64,000 nt of DNA from Nostoc sp. FACHB-892 (lineage in GTDB: Bacteria; Cyanobacteriota; Cyanobacteriia; Cyanobacteriales; Nostocaceae). The DNA lies in the NCBI RefSeq assembly GCF_014698795.1, contig NZ_JACJTR010000008.1, positions 62,001-126,000 of the forward strand, given 5' to 3'. Positions 53,313-61,449 of the stretch are shown here, piece by piece. The position numbers and the translations under genes are program-made. The notes below the pieces were generated by a model. The model ran no database searches. It saw nothing but the letters and a program-made list of their open reading frames with translations, and had not been told where the DNA came from. Position 1 is the stretch's first letter. Each line of letters starts with the position of its first letter.

Positions 53313-55613
53313 GTGCGAATTCCGCTAGATTACTACCGAATTTTAGGACTACCGTTGGCGGCAACAGATGAACAATTGCGACAGGCATACAGCGATCGCA
53401 TTGTACAGTTGCCACGACGTGAGTATTCTCATGCAGCAATTTCTTCTCGTAAACAACTCATAGAAGAAGCTTACGTGGTTTTATCAGATCCAAAACAACG
53501 CAGTACCTACGATCATCTCTATCTTGCCCACGCCTATGACCCTGATAACCTTGCTGCTGCCACAGTAGCACTGGAAAATCGTACAGAAAGCACCAAAAGG
53601 GGTATTGACACCCAAAGTCTTGGTATTGAAATTAACCAAGACGAATTAGTTGGCGCTTTATTAATTTTACAAGAGTTAGGGGAATACGAACTTGTACTGA
53701 AACTAGGTCGTCCGTACTTAGTAAATAAAAATGGTGCTACAAGTGCAAGAAAAGGTCATAGTTTAGCAGACGAAGAAATTTCCGAAAGTCCTGAACATCC
53801 AGATGTTGTTCTCACTGTTGCTCTTGCTTGTCTAGAATTAGGTCGTGAACAGTGGCAGCAAGGTCACTATGAAAATGCCGCCATATCTCTAGAAACTGGT
53901 CAAGAACTGCTAGTACGTGAAGGGTTGTTCTCTAGTGTACAGGCGGAAATTCAGGCGGATCTTTACAAGTTGCGTCCATATCGAATTTTGGAGCTGCTGG
54001 CACTACCTCAAGAAAAGACTGCTGAACGAAGCCAAGGCTTGGAATTATTACAAAACCTTTTAGAAGATCGTGGTGGCATTGATGGCACGAACAATGATGA
54101 ATCTGGTTTAAATATAGATGACTTTTTGCGATTTATCCAGCAGTTACGCAACCACTTAACAGTCGCAGAGCAGCATAAATTATTTGAAGCTCAAAGCAAA
54201 CGTCCTTCTGCTGTTGCCACTTACTTAGCTGTTTATGCCTTGATAGCACGGGGATTTGCTCAACGGCAACCTGCTTTAATTCGTCAAGCAAGGCAAATGC
54301 TCGTGCGCCTCGGCAAACGCCAAGATGTACATTTAGAACAGTCGCTATGTGCATTACTTTTGGGACAAACTGAAGAAGCAACTCGTGTTTTAGAACTTAG
54401 TCAGGAGTACGAAGCTTTAGCTTTTATTCGGGAAAAATCTCAAGACTCTCCAGATTTGTTACCAGGGCTGTGTCTATATGCAGAACAGTGGTTGCAACAC
54501 GAAGTATTTCCCCATTTTCGAGATTTGACAAATCAGCAAGCTTTCCTAAAAGATTACTTTGCTAATCAACAGGTACAAGCTTATTTAGAAGCACTCCCAA
54601 CTGATGCAGAAACAACTAATGAATGGGCTGTTATTAACCCCCAGTATTTTCCTAAGGCACAGACAAATAAGCCTCATTTCCACAACAATTCAACTAAGAC
54701 CTCAGCACAATTTAATCACAGCAGAACACCTGATCTAGATTTGCCAGAAACACCAACGCCCGAATATTCAAACTTATCATCACCCCTGTGGAGTTCATCT
54801 GGAAGTATAAAATCAGAGGTTCCTGCTGCTGAACGGATGACGACCAGAGGCACTAATCAGCAGTTGAATGGTTCAGCTAAAAGTGCTGCACCTGGTCATA
54901 ACCAAAAGCGTAGGCGGAGAAAACCTACTCAATCTACTATCCGAGAGCGTATCCCAGATAATCGTCCTCATTCTCGTCGTCCGCGGCGGCGGCGAACTTT
55001 TGCTAACACCGTAGAAGGAAAAACACGGCTGGTATGGAGAGTGTTTATTTCTTTGGTGAGTCTATTAGTTCTCTGGGTGGTAGCCACAACAACTTTTGGA
55101 TGGTTAAAAAATCTGTTTTTCCCTACACCACCTATACGTGGTTCAGAGTTGTCTGTACAGATAAATCAACCACCAATACCTATTCCTACTCCAAATAGTA
55201 AACCAGGAGCATTAGATGGCCCTTTAACAAATGCAACGGCAGAGGAAGTTATTCGGACTTGGTTCTCGACCAAAGCCGCAGCTTTAGGGCCCAATCATGA
55301 GATTAATAATTTAGAGCAGATTTTAACTGGTTCTGCTTTATCTCAATGGCGGCTGATTGCTCAACAGTATAGGTCAGACAATCGCTACGGCAAGTACGAC
55401 CATAGCCTGAAAATAGAATCTGTTGAGAAAATTGATTTATTTGCAGATCGTGCCGCAGTGGAAGCTACGGTTAAGGAAGTTACACAGTTCTATGAAAATG
55501 GCCAGTTTCAAAACTCTTCTAACGATGATTTGCGAGTTCGGTATGATTTGATTCGAGAACAAGGGAAATGGCGCATTCAGAGTATATCTGCTGTGAATCG
55601 AATAATTAGATAA
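53313..55613 (+). CDS. ftn2: Cell division protein Ftn2 (ARC6/ZipN)
   Basis: This 766-residue protein is the cyanobacterial Z-ring tether and divisome organiser, ancestor of plastid ARC6. The N-terminus is a J-like domain (LDYYRILGLPLAATDEQLRQ, VVLSDPKQRSTYDHLY) without the HPD motif, as usual for the family. A long helical region follows, then an Arg-rich patch (~530-570), a single membrane helix at ~574-598 (RVFISLVSLLVLWVVATTTF) and a C-terminal DUF4101-type domain (EEVIRTWFSTKAAALG). Start is GTG 53313. Confidence 0.93.
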   Translation: MRIPLDYYRILGLPLAATDEQLRQAYSDRIVQLPRREYSHAAISSRKQLIEEAYVVLSDPKQRSTYDHLYLAHAYDPDNLAAATVALENRTESTKRGIDTQSLGIEINQDELVGALLILQELGEYELVLKLGRPYLVNKNGATSARKGHSLADEEISESPEHPDVVLTVALACLELGREQWQQGHYENAAISLETGQELLVREGLFSSVQAEIQADLYKLRPYRILELLALPQEKTAERSQGLELLQNLLEDRGGIDGTNNDESGLNIDDFLRFIQQLRNHLTVAEQHKLFEAQSKRPSAVATYLAVYALIARGFAQRQPALIRQARQMLVRLGKRQDVHLEQSLCALLLGQTEEATRVLELSQEYEALAFIREKSQDSPDLLPGLCLYAEQWLQHEVFPHFRDLTNQQAFLKDYFANQQVQAYLEALPTDAETTNEWAVINPQYFPKAQTNKPHFHNNSTKTSAQFNHSRTPDLDLPETPTPEYSNLSSPLWSSSGSIKSEVPAAERMTTRGTNQQLNGSAKSAAPGHNQKRRRRKPTQSTIRERIPDNRPHSRRPRRRRTFANTVEGKTRLVWRVFISLVSLLVLWVVATTTFGWLKNLFFPTPPIRGSELSVQINQPPIPIPTPNSKPGALDGPLTNATAEEVIRTWFSTKAAALGPNHEINNLEQILTGSALSQWRLIAQQYRSDNRYGKYDHSLKIESVEKIDLFADRAAVEATVKEVTQFYENGQFQNSSNDDLRVRYDLIREQGKWRIQSISAVNRIIR

Positions 55614-55885
55614 GGTTAAATTTTTAGGCAAGTTTGGAAAGCCATTGCATCAACTTAGTAGTAAAAGCTGGGGAAAGCATCTTTACTAGGTCTACCACGT
55701 CCAGTATGTTTTTTTACCTCCTTAACCTGGATATTAGCTAGTTGGTGTAAGGGCAACTTAGAACTGAGCCGTTACGCAACCAGAGCATCTTTTGAGCAAG
55801 CAAATTTTTGGTTTAGCAACTGCCGAAGTTCAAATTAGTATTTTTGCAGCAGTTAGAGTACCTGGGACTCTCGATACCCAACGAA
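55614..55885. other. Intergenic region downstream of ftn2
   Basis: Mostly non-coding. On the minus strand, further weak resemblance to the transposase relic (frame-shifted ALTAAK-like words at ~55800-55860) may continue here. No independent gene is supported. Confidence 0.35.
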
Positions 55886-56158
55886 ATTTAAATGTTCTGG
55901 ACGCATCCCTTCTCCTAAAAGATGCTCTGTCGCTTTGCCTACGAAAAAATTTTCAAACAAATATAATGGCGCACTTACGAACCCTAAGCCGTTTAAAATT
56001 ATTGCTTTTACAACTTAACCAGCACTAATGATTTCTTGAGGGTGAGTTCCCAGGAGTCGGTTAATTTGTTCTACTAGATTCATCTCATCACAGATGCCTG
56101 CGATTATGCCGCAGTGGTCAATATCCTGTACTCTGATATCTAATGGTGATGCTGTCAT
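55886..56158 (-). pseudogene. Relic of a DUF4277 / IS1634-type transposase, N-terminal part
   Basis: From ATG 56158 the minus strand reads IRVQDIDHCGIIAGICDEMN then LVEQINRLLGTHPQEIISAG, followed by an in-frame TAA at 56015. After it the same frame continues VVKAIILNGLGFVSAPLYLF, ENFFVGKATEHLLGEGMRPE and HLN. This matches, from memory, the N-terminus of the DUF4277 transposases common in cyanobacteria, with CAA (Gln) turned to TAA. Similarity ends at ~55886. It is non-functional: nonsense-mutated and missing the catalytic DDE region. Confidence 0.75.
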
Positions 56159-56250
56159 GCTTCTCAAATGCAGCATTTAGGTCATTTTCAAAAATACAGC
56201 ATTTACGAGCCTACCTGTGGAATTTGGGGTCAACAGTCTTTCGTGTTATT

Positions 56251-56271
56251 CCATCCCCTAAAAGGGGATGG
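56251..56271. repeat. CATCCCC...GGGGATG hairpin
   Basis: Stem ccatcccct / aggggatgg (9 bp) with a 3-base loop. It is the same type as hairpins at 19309 and 39613. It lies between the transposase relic and the small element. Confidence 0.55.
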
Positions 56272-56287
56272 GATGAGCTTAATCTTC

Positions 56288-56412
56288 CTTAGGGACATCC
56301 AAAAATTAAATTACTCAATTCCTACGTCCAATACGACTGTCCGATTTCTGCTTCCCCTGCTCCCCCTGCTCACCAAAGCGATTGATTATTTTTTTCTTTG
56401 GAAGTCCTTTAG
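56288..56412. mobile_element. Small inverted-repeat element, copy 2
   Basis: A 125-bp relative of 36429-36529: left end cttagggacatccaaaaatt and right end ttttttctttggaagtcctt then tag. The middle differs and contains 'cttcccctgctccccctgct'. No coding capacity. Confidence 0.55.
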
Positions 56413-56562
56413 CATCTTTGGCGATTTGTAAAAGAAACTTGGGTATCTTCAGATGGATAAGAGTAAACAAGTTAATGGAAGTCTATTTTAATTCATTTCA
56501 TGATGCTTGTCTCCAGAAACTATTGGGAAACATAACCATACGAATAATCAAAGAGAATTACT

Positions 56563-57738
56563 ATGTCCTTCAAAATTTTGGCTTTAGACGGTGGCGGTAT
56601 TCGTGGAGTCGTTGCAGCACGAATACTTCAACAAGTAGAACAAGAAATTAGAAATCAGGGGAAAGGGAACTTCTTACACGAATACTTTGATCTTATTGCT
56701 GGCACTTCTACTGGTTCAATATTAGCAGGAGGGATTGCTGTAGGAAAACAGAGTGATGAACTCATTAATCTGTATAAAAATAGAGGTAAAGATATATTTC
56801 CGCCAAGTAGAAAAGATCGTTATAAAAACTTTCCGTCCATCATTAAATCAATTATTGATGTATTCTCACCATCTAAATATTCTCATGATGGAATTATTAG
56901 CGTCCTCAAAGATGCCTATAAATCCACAAGAATAAAAGATATTGAAAAACCTATTATTTTAATTCTTGCTTACGATACTTTGTATCGTAATACGACATTT
57001 TTTACAAACTGTCATCCCGATCTAGAAGATAGATGGTACGATGACTGTTATTTATGGGAGATATGTACCGCTTCTGCCTCAGCTCCTACTTTTTTCCCAC
57101 CATATAAATTAGAACCTGTAGATAAAGAAAAATTTGGCGATTGGGAATTCCCTCACATTGATGGAGGAATTTCCGCTAATAACCCTGCTCTCGCAGCTTT
57201 GAGCCTAGTTATGAGGATTAGTCAATCTTCAGTATCCCCACCAATCAAGCAAAAATATAAACTTGATAATCTACGATTAGAAGATATTTCTATTCTTTCT
57301 ATTGGCACAGGTCAAACTGGTGAACCATATCAATATGAGCAAATAAGCAAATGGAGAGGCTTAGACTGGGTAAAAAATCTGACTAACATTTTTATGGAAC
57401 CTACATCTGAGATTGATAGTACTATTTGCCGACAAATTATGGGTGGGTACGATTCCAAACGTTACTTACGGCTTCAGTTTGATTTAAATGAAACATTCCA
57501 ACCCAAACCAAAAGAGACTTATAAAGATCCTCGCATTGTATTACCTCCAGAAGAGCGAAAAAACCGATTTACAGGGAAAAAAGTTAGTGAAGAAATAGAT
57601 AACACTAATTCGGAGATTATTCAGCAGTTAATAGATACTACTTCTGCATTCATTGATCAAGGTCTTACGTACTATACTAGAAACAACTCTGGTTCTCCGA
57701 TAAAAAAGGCGATCGCCTCTTTTATTAAAGATAACTAG
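56563..57738 (+). CDS. Patatin-like phospholipase
   Basis: This 391-residue protein has the patatin features: LALDGGGIRGVVAARIL (oxyanion loop), the nucleophile elbow AGTSTGSILAGG (Ser ~49) and the catalytic Asp in HIDGGISANNPALAALSLV. It should act as a lipid acyl hydrolase. The region after ~240 (ISILSIGTGQTGEPYQYE) and the C-terminal tail follow the CapV/FabD-type branch. No cGAS-like nucleotidyltransferase or other defence gene is adjacent, so a CBASS role is not supported. ATG 56563 has only a weak AGAG upstream. Its TAG stop is part of a dispersed repeat. Confidence 0.85.
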   Translation: MSFKILALDGGGIRGVVAARILQQVEQEIRNQGKGNFLHEYFDLIAGTSTGSILAGGIAVGKQSDELINLYKNRGKDIFPPSRKDRYKNFPSIIKSIIDVFSPSKYSHDGIISVLKDAYKSTRIKDIEKPIILILAYDTLYRNTTFFTNCHPDLEDRWYDDCYLWEICTASASAPTFFPPYKLEPVDKEKFGDWEFPHIDGGISANNPALAALSLVMRISQSSVSPPIKQKYKLDNLRLEDISILSIGTGQTGEPYQYEQISKWRGLDWVKNLTNIFMEPTSEIDSTICRQIMGGYDSKRYLRLQFDLNETFQPKPKETYKDPRIVLPPEERKNRFTGKKVSEEIDNTNSEIIQQLIDTTSAFIDQGLTYYTRNNSGSPIKKAIASFIKDN

Positions 57739-57831
57739 TACAGCGCGGCGGAAATAAACAACCCATTGTAAATCAACGAAACGCCTACACTATATTCATT
57801 TTGACTTTTGACTTCCGCCTTGCGTTACTAG
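57734..57831. repeat. CTAGTAC dispersed repeat, copy B
   Basis: About 98 bp, starting ctagtacagcgcggcggaaa and ending ttgacttccgccttgcgtta with final ctag; terminal inverted repeats ~20 bp. The patatin stop TAG (57736-57738) lies inside its left end. Confidence 0.75.
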
Positions 57832-57879
57832 TGTATTCACGTAGGCATATTAATATTAACTAATATTAGGATCAGATAT

Positions 57880-57914
57880 CTCGTATTTCTACGATACTTA
57901 TGTAGAAATACGAG
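57880..57914. terminator. 13-bp perfect hairpin downstream of patatin
   Basis: Arms ctcgtatttctac / gtagaaatacgag with a 9-base loop, then ctattttatt. Possible terminator of the patatin gene, 140 bp past its stop. Confidence 0.45.
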
Positions 57915-58092
57915 CTATTTTATTGAAAACTTTATTAATATCAGTGTGAATTACAGATGTGAATAGAAGAAATTCTTGCTATTTCAAATTACTTACATTA
58001 ATCCTTAAATATTTTATAAATCAGTATTATTGTGTATACATTGTGACTTTAATTTGGGTATATTGAATATAAGGACAAGTTAGACAAGTTCT

Positions 58093-58209
58093 ACAGAACT
58101 TAATGTTTTTAACTTTTCTCTACTAGCTTTGGCTACTAAATAATCCAGATTTGTTCTCTTAATGACAGTAGAGAACAAATCGGGTTAAATCAAGCTGACT
58201 AAGTTCTGT
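58093..58209. repeat. Nested inverted repeat
   Basis: Outer arms acagaactta (58093-58102) / taagttctgt (58200-58209) enclose an inner perfect 12-bp stem gatttgttctct / agagaacaaatc (58148-58181). Probably a small non-coding element; no second copy was noticed. Confidence 0.4.
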
Positions 58210-58583
58210 GAAAACTCTTATTTCACCAAACAACAGGTTACATTTTCTTAATTAATACACTATCTAAATCAGTTTTTTAACTGATTATTACAGCAATAAA
58301 GCTGCTGTTACAAAATTTTTTCGTTTATTTTAGGTTGAGATAACAATGTTAGTAATTTACAGTGGTGAGCGTGGTAGTGGCAGATAGAAGGAGTGTGGAG
58401 TTTTCCTTCGACTGCTTGCATAAATTTTCTCATGTTGTACTCAAAAAAGTGACATTTTTCGTATTAAAGTCGGGAGATAAGTTTAAATCGCGGCAATGAA
58501 CAAATAATTACTAATTCGTAATACTCGCCTCTGGCAAGAAGCAAGCTACGTAATTCGTAATTGAAGGATACAGAGTCACTTGA

Positions 58584-59045
58584 TTAATCATTACAAATTA
58601 TTTTGACTTCGTTAATGACACAATTGAATGGGATGAGTTCGACTTGACGAGTACCCCCATGCCCGTAGGTCAAACTCACACTTAGATAGCTATCTGGCTT
58701 GTAGGGCAATCGTTCCGCCCATTCAACTGCCACAATTCCTGGTATGACTTCAATACCTTCCCAGTAACTTTCTAAATTCAAGGCTGCAACTTCTTGTGGA
58801 TTTAAGCGATATAAATCTAGGTGGTAAAGGGGGAGGCGTCCTTCCGTGTACTCATTAATCAGGGTGAAAGTTGGACTGACAATAGGTTCAGCGATTCCCA
58901 AACCCTTGCCAATACCTTGAACTAGGGTAGTTTTACCAGCACCTAAATCACCTTCTAGTAAAATTACACTGCCAGGGGTCAGGGATTCACTGAGAGTAAT
59001 ACCTAAGCGTAATGTCGCTTCTGTATCTGCAAGGAAAAGTTTCAT
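58584..59045 (-). CDS. tsaE: tRNA threonylcarbamoyladenosine biosynthesis protein TsaE
   Basis: This 153-residue P-loop ATPase works with TsaB and TsaD in making the t6A modification of ANN-decoding tRNAs. Seen: LLEGDLGAGKTTLVQGIGKG (Walker A), VSPTFTLINEYTEGRLPLYH, DLYRL and VAVEWAERLP (Walker B-like). Length and motifs are normal. The partners are not in the window. It shares strand and vicinity with the YvcK-like gene, separated by heptamer repeats. Confidence 0.93.
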   Translation of the reverse strand: MKLFLADTEATLRLGITLSESLTPGSVILLEGDLGAGKTTLVQGIGKGLGIAEPIVSPTFTLINEYTEGRLPLYHLDLYRLNPQEVAALNLESYWEGIEVIPGIVAVEWAERLPYKPDSYLSVSLTYGHGGTRQVELIPFNCVINEVKIICND

Positions 59046-59048
59046 AAT

Positions 59049-59097
59049 TAGTCATTAGTCATTAGTCATTAGTCATTAGTCATTAGTCATTAGTCAT
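59049..59097. repeat. Seven tandem TAGTCAT heptamers
   Basis: 49 bp of exact TAGTCAT repeats. Similar shorter runs are at 31316 and 41128-41170. Heptamer tandem repeats (STRRs) are a known feature of heterocystous cyanobacterial genomes. Confidence 0.85.
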
Positions 59098-59113
59098 TTG
59101 TTTAGACTAATGA

Positions 59114-60526
59114 CTAATTTTGATTTTCCTTAATTTTGAATTTTGAATTTTGAATTCCCCGAAGGGACTGACTTCTGCCGTACCACCGTAATAGCACTCG
59201 TGCTAGTTTCTGCGGATTGTGACGGACAAAACCCGTTTCATCTTCATACAAAACATTAGCTGCAACAATCCTTCGCCCTAGCTGAGTTACGGCTTCTCTA
59301 TCTAGGAAAACCGGATGGGAGTTTTGTTCGGCGTAGCGGATGAGTGATTGCTCTGAGGGGGATTTTTTGTGGATTAGCACAGCATCGAATAGCCGTCTTT
59401 GCCCACAAGCAGCATCAATTGCTCTGATGTGATCGGCAACAGTGTAACCTTCAGTTTCTCCTGGTTGAGTCATTATATTGCAGATATAAATACGGGGGGC
59501 ATCTGTTTGAGCGATCGCATCGGCAATTTCTGGTACTAATAAATTAGGAATCAAGCTTGTATAAAGGCTACCTGGGCCAATAATAATGTAATCAGCTTCT
59601 TTAAGTGCCTTAATAGCTGCTGGTACTGCCGGAGGATTAGCTGGAATACAGCCAACTTTGACAATTTTACCGCCAGCTTTGGGAATGCTAGACTCTCCAT
59701 CAATGCGGCGACCATCGGCTAATTCTGCCCAGAGGTGAACATCACTGAGAGTTGCTGGTAGTACTTGTCCCCGTACTGCTAGTACTTTGGAACTAGCTGC
59801 AACTGCTTGTTCTAAATCTCCAGTAATGTCACTCATTGCCGTTAAAAACAAATTGCCAAAACTGTGACCCGTTAACCCATCTCCAGCCCGAAAACGGTAT
59901 TGAAACAATTCTGTTAATAACTTTTCTTCATCTGCTAGCGCAGCCAAACAATTGCGAATATCCCCTGGTGGTAGCACTCCAAATTCTTGACGCAACCGCC
60001 CAGAAGATCCACCATCGTCGGCGACAGTAACAATAGCAGTAATATTAGCGCTGTAGGTTTTTAGTCCCCTCAACAACGTAGAAAGTCCCGTACCACCACC
60101 AATTACCACTATTTTCGGGCCTCGGTACAATCGATGATGCGCCAGCAAGACATCGATGAGTTCTTCTCCGCCTTCTGCTCTTAGTACCTTGGTAATTGAG
60201 CCTACAGTGCGAGTTTGTCCCCAAAGCACTAACAGCAAGCCGCCAAGCAGCACCAAAGGCCCACTAACATAGTTGGGTAAAATGTTGGTGATTACTCCCA
60301 GGAAACCCCTAAACAACTCAATCATCCAAAAAATTGGGGTCAGCTTAATCCAGATAGCTAACCCCAAACTCGCCAGCAGTACACCCCCAACACTGATTAA
60401 CAACCAACGTTTTACCGACAGTCCAGGGGATAACCATTTGAACCACTGGTTAACCCGATAGGAAGTACGAGAGCGCGACTGCTTTTGCAGGGCGTTGAGG
60501 GCTTGTCTGAGAAAACCAATTGACAT
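59114..60526 (-). CDS. YvcK/CofD-like protein with N-terminal membrane helices
   Basis: This 470-residue protein has a C-terminal CofD-like domain (~135-450): [89 protein letters not shown]. YvcK proteins bind UDP-sugars and influence gluconeogenic growth and cell-wall synthesis. Two hydrophobic segments at ~40-110 ([36 protein letters not shown]) precede it, placing the domain at the membrane. The last ~14 codons ([13 protein letters not shown]) are encoded by an 'attcaaaattcaaaa' intergenic repeat, so the C-terminus has been replaced or extended. Confidence 0.85.
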   Translation of the reverse strand: MSIGFLRQALNALQKQSRSRTSYRVNQWFKWLSPGLSVKRWLLISVGGVLLASLGLAIWIKLTPIFWMIELFRGFLGVITNILPNYVSGPLVLLGGLLLVLWGQTRTVGSITKVLRAEGGEELIDVLLAHHRLYRGPKIVVIGGGTGLSTLLRGLKTYSANITAIVTVADDGGSSGRLRQEFGVLPPGDIRNCLAALADEEKLLTELFQYRFRAGDGLTGHSFGNLFLTAMSDITGDLEQAVAASSKVLAVRGQVLPATLSDVHLWAELADGRRIDGESSIPKAGGKIVKVGCIPANPPAVPAAIKALKEADYIIIGPGSLYTSLIPNLLVPEIADAIAQTDAPRIYICNIMTQPGETEGYTVADHIRAIDAACGQRRLFDAVLIHKKSPSEQSLIRYAEQNSHPVFLDREAVTQLGRRIVAANVLYEDETGFVRHNPQKLARVLLRWYGRSQSLRGIQNSKFKIKENQN

Positions 60527-60700
60527 ACCTGATTTACAGCAGTGCTACAAACAATAATTAACAGAAAATGTACACCACTTGGTTTAAAACACTAGGCGTG
60601 AAACTATTATATTTGTCAATCCCATTAGACTAAGAGCAAGTGGTCATGATTGCCAGTATTCCTAGTTAAACAATACCCTGGCTTGGTAAAAGTGAATTTA

Positions 60701-61192
60701 ATGGAAAAACGAATTTTAGGATTAGATCCAGGACTGGCAATTTTAGGATTTGGGGTAATTACCTGCACGCAAATTCCTAACAAGGTACAAGAAACTACAG
60801 TAAATATGCTGGATTTTGGGGTAATTAAAACATCAGCAGATGTAGAAATGGGACAGCGCCTATGTACTTTGTTTGATGATTTACACACCGTGATGGAAGA
60901 ATTTCAACCAGATTTGGTTGCGATCGAGAAACTATTTTTTTATCGAATGTCAAGTACTATTCTGGTTGCACAGGCGCGGGGTGTACTCATTTTGGTCTTG
61001 GGCCAGCGTCGTCTTCCCTATGTAGAGTTTACTCCTGCTCAAATTAAGCAAGCTTTAACAGGGTATGGCAATGCTGATAAATTAGATGTGCAAGAAGCGG
61101 TGGCGCGGGAGTTGGATTTAGATGAAATTCCCAAGCCTGATGATGCTGCTGATGCTTTGGCGGTAGCTTTGACAGCTTCGTATCAGCTGTAG
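60701..61192 (+). CDS. ruvC: Holliday junction resolvase RuvC
   Basis: This 163-residue endonuclease cuts Holliday junctions after RuvAB migration. Catalytic acids are in place: [16 protein letters not shown] (Asp), [14 protein letters not shown] (Glu) and the C-terminal [15 protein letters not shown] (two Asp). [19 protein letters not shown] is also typical. ATG 60701 gives the normal length; an upstream start at 60650 would add an unsupported 17-residue leader. Divergent from the YvcK-like gene. Confidence 0.95.
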   Translation: MEKRILGLDPGLAILGFGVITCTQIPNKVQETTVNMLDFGVIKTSADVEMGQRLCTLFDDLHTVMEEFQPDLVAIEKLFFYRMSSTILVAQARGVLILVLGQRRLPYVEFTPAQIKQALTGYGNADKLDVQEAVARELDLDEIPKPDDAADALAVALTASYQL

Positions 61193-61449
61193 AGGTATGT
61201 ACATAAACAATAAAAGGCGTTGCATAAATACGGGATGAATTGGCGGTTAAAACCATTGAAAATTCGTTCTAAATTAAGCGAAATCATCCCATAATTCAGC
61301 AACACCAAAAAATAATAGTAGATAAAGATATTTTAAGTATTTTAAAAAACTAGTACCCCTGAGTTAGCTTTGTGCCAACTATCGGTACAATCAGCTAGTC
61401 GATAGTTATGTGTCATACAAATCACTACAAAGCTAGAGGGAAGTTCAAG

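Larger units (their letters stand above)
57739..58583. other. Intergenic region with several hairpins
   Basis: 845 bp without a supported gene. Besides copy B of the CTAGTAC repeat it has a perfect 13-bp hairpin (57880-57914) and a nested inverted repeat (58093-58209). The rest is AT-rich. Confidence 0.5.

Noticed and set aside
55792-56028. Plus-strand 78-codon ORF
   Set aside because: It is antisense to the transposase relic, starts with TTG and has no domain or ribosome-binding site.
56563-57738. CapV-like CBASS effector
   Set aside because: The patatin fold alone is not enough. No cGAS/DncV-like nucleotidyltransferase, Cap2 or Cap3 gene lies within several kb; neighbours are ftn2, a transposase relic and tsaE.
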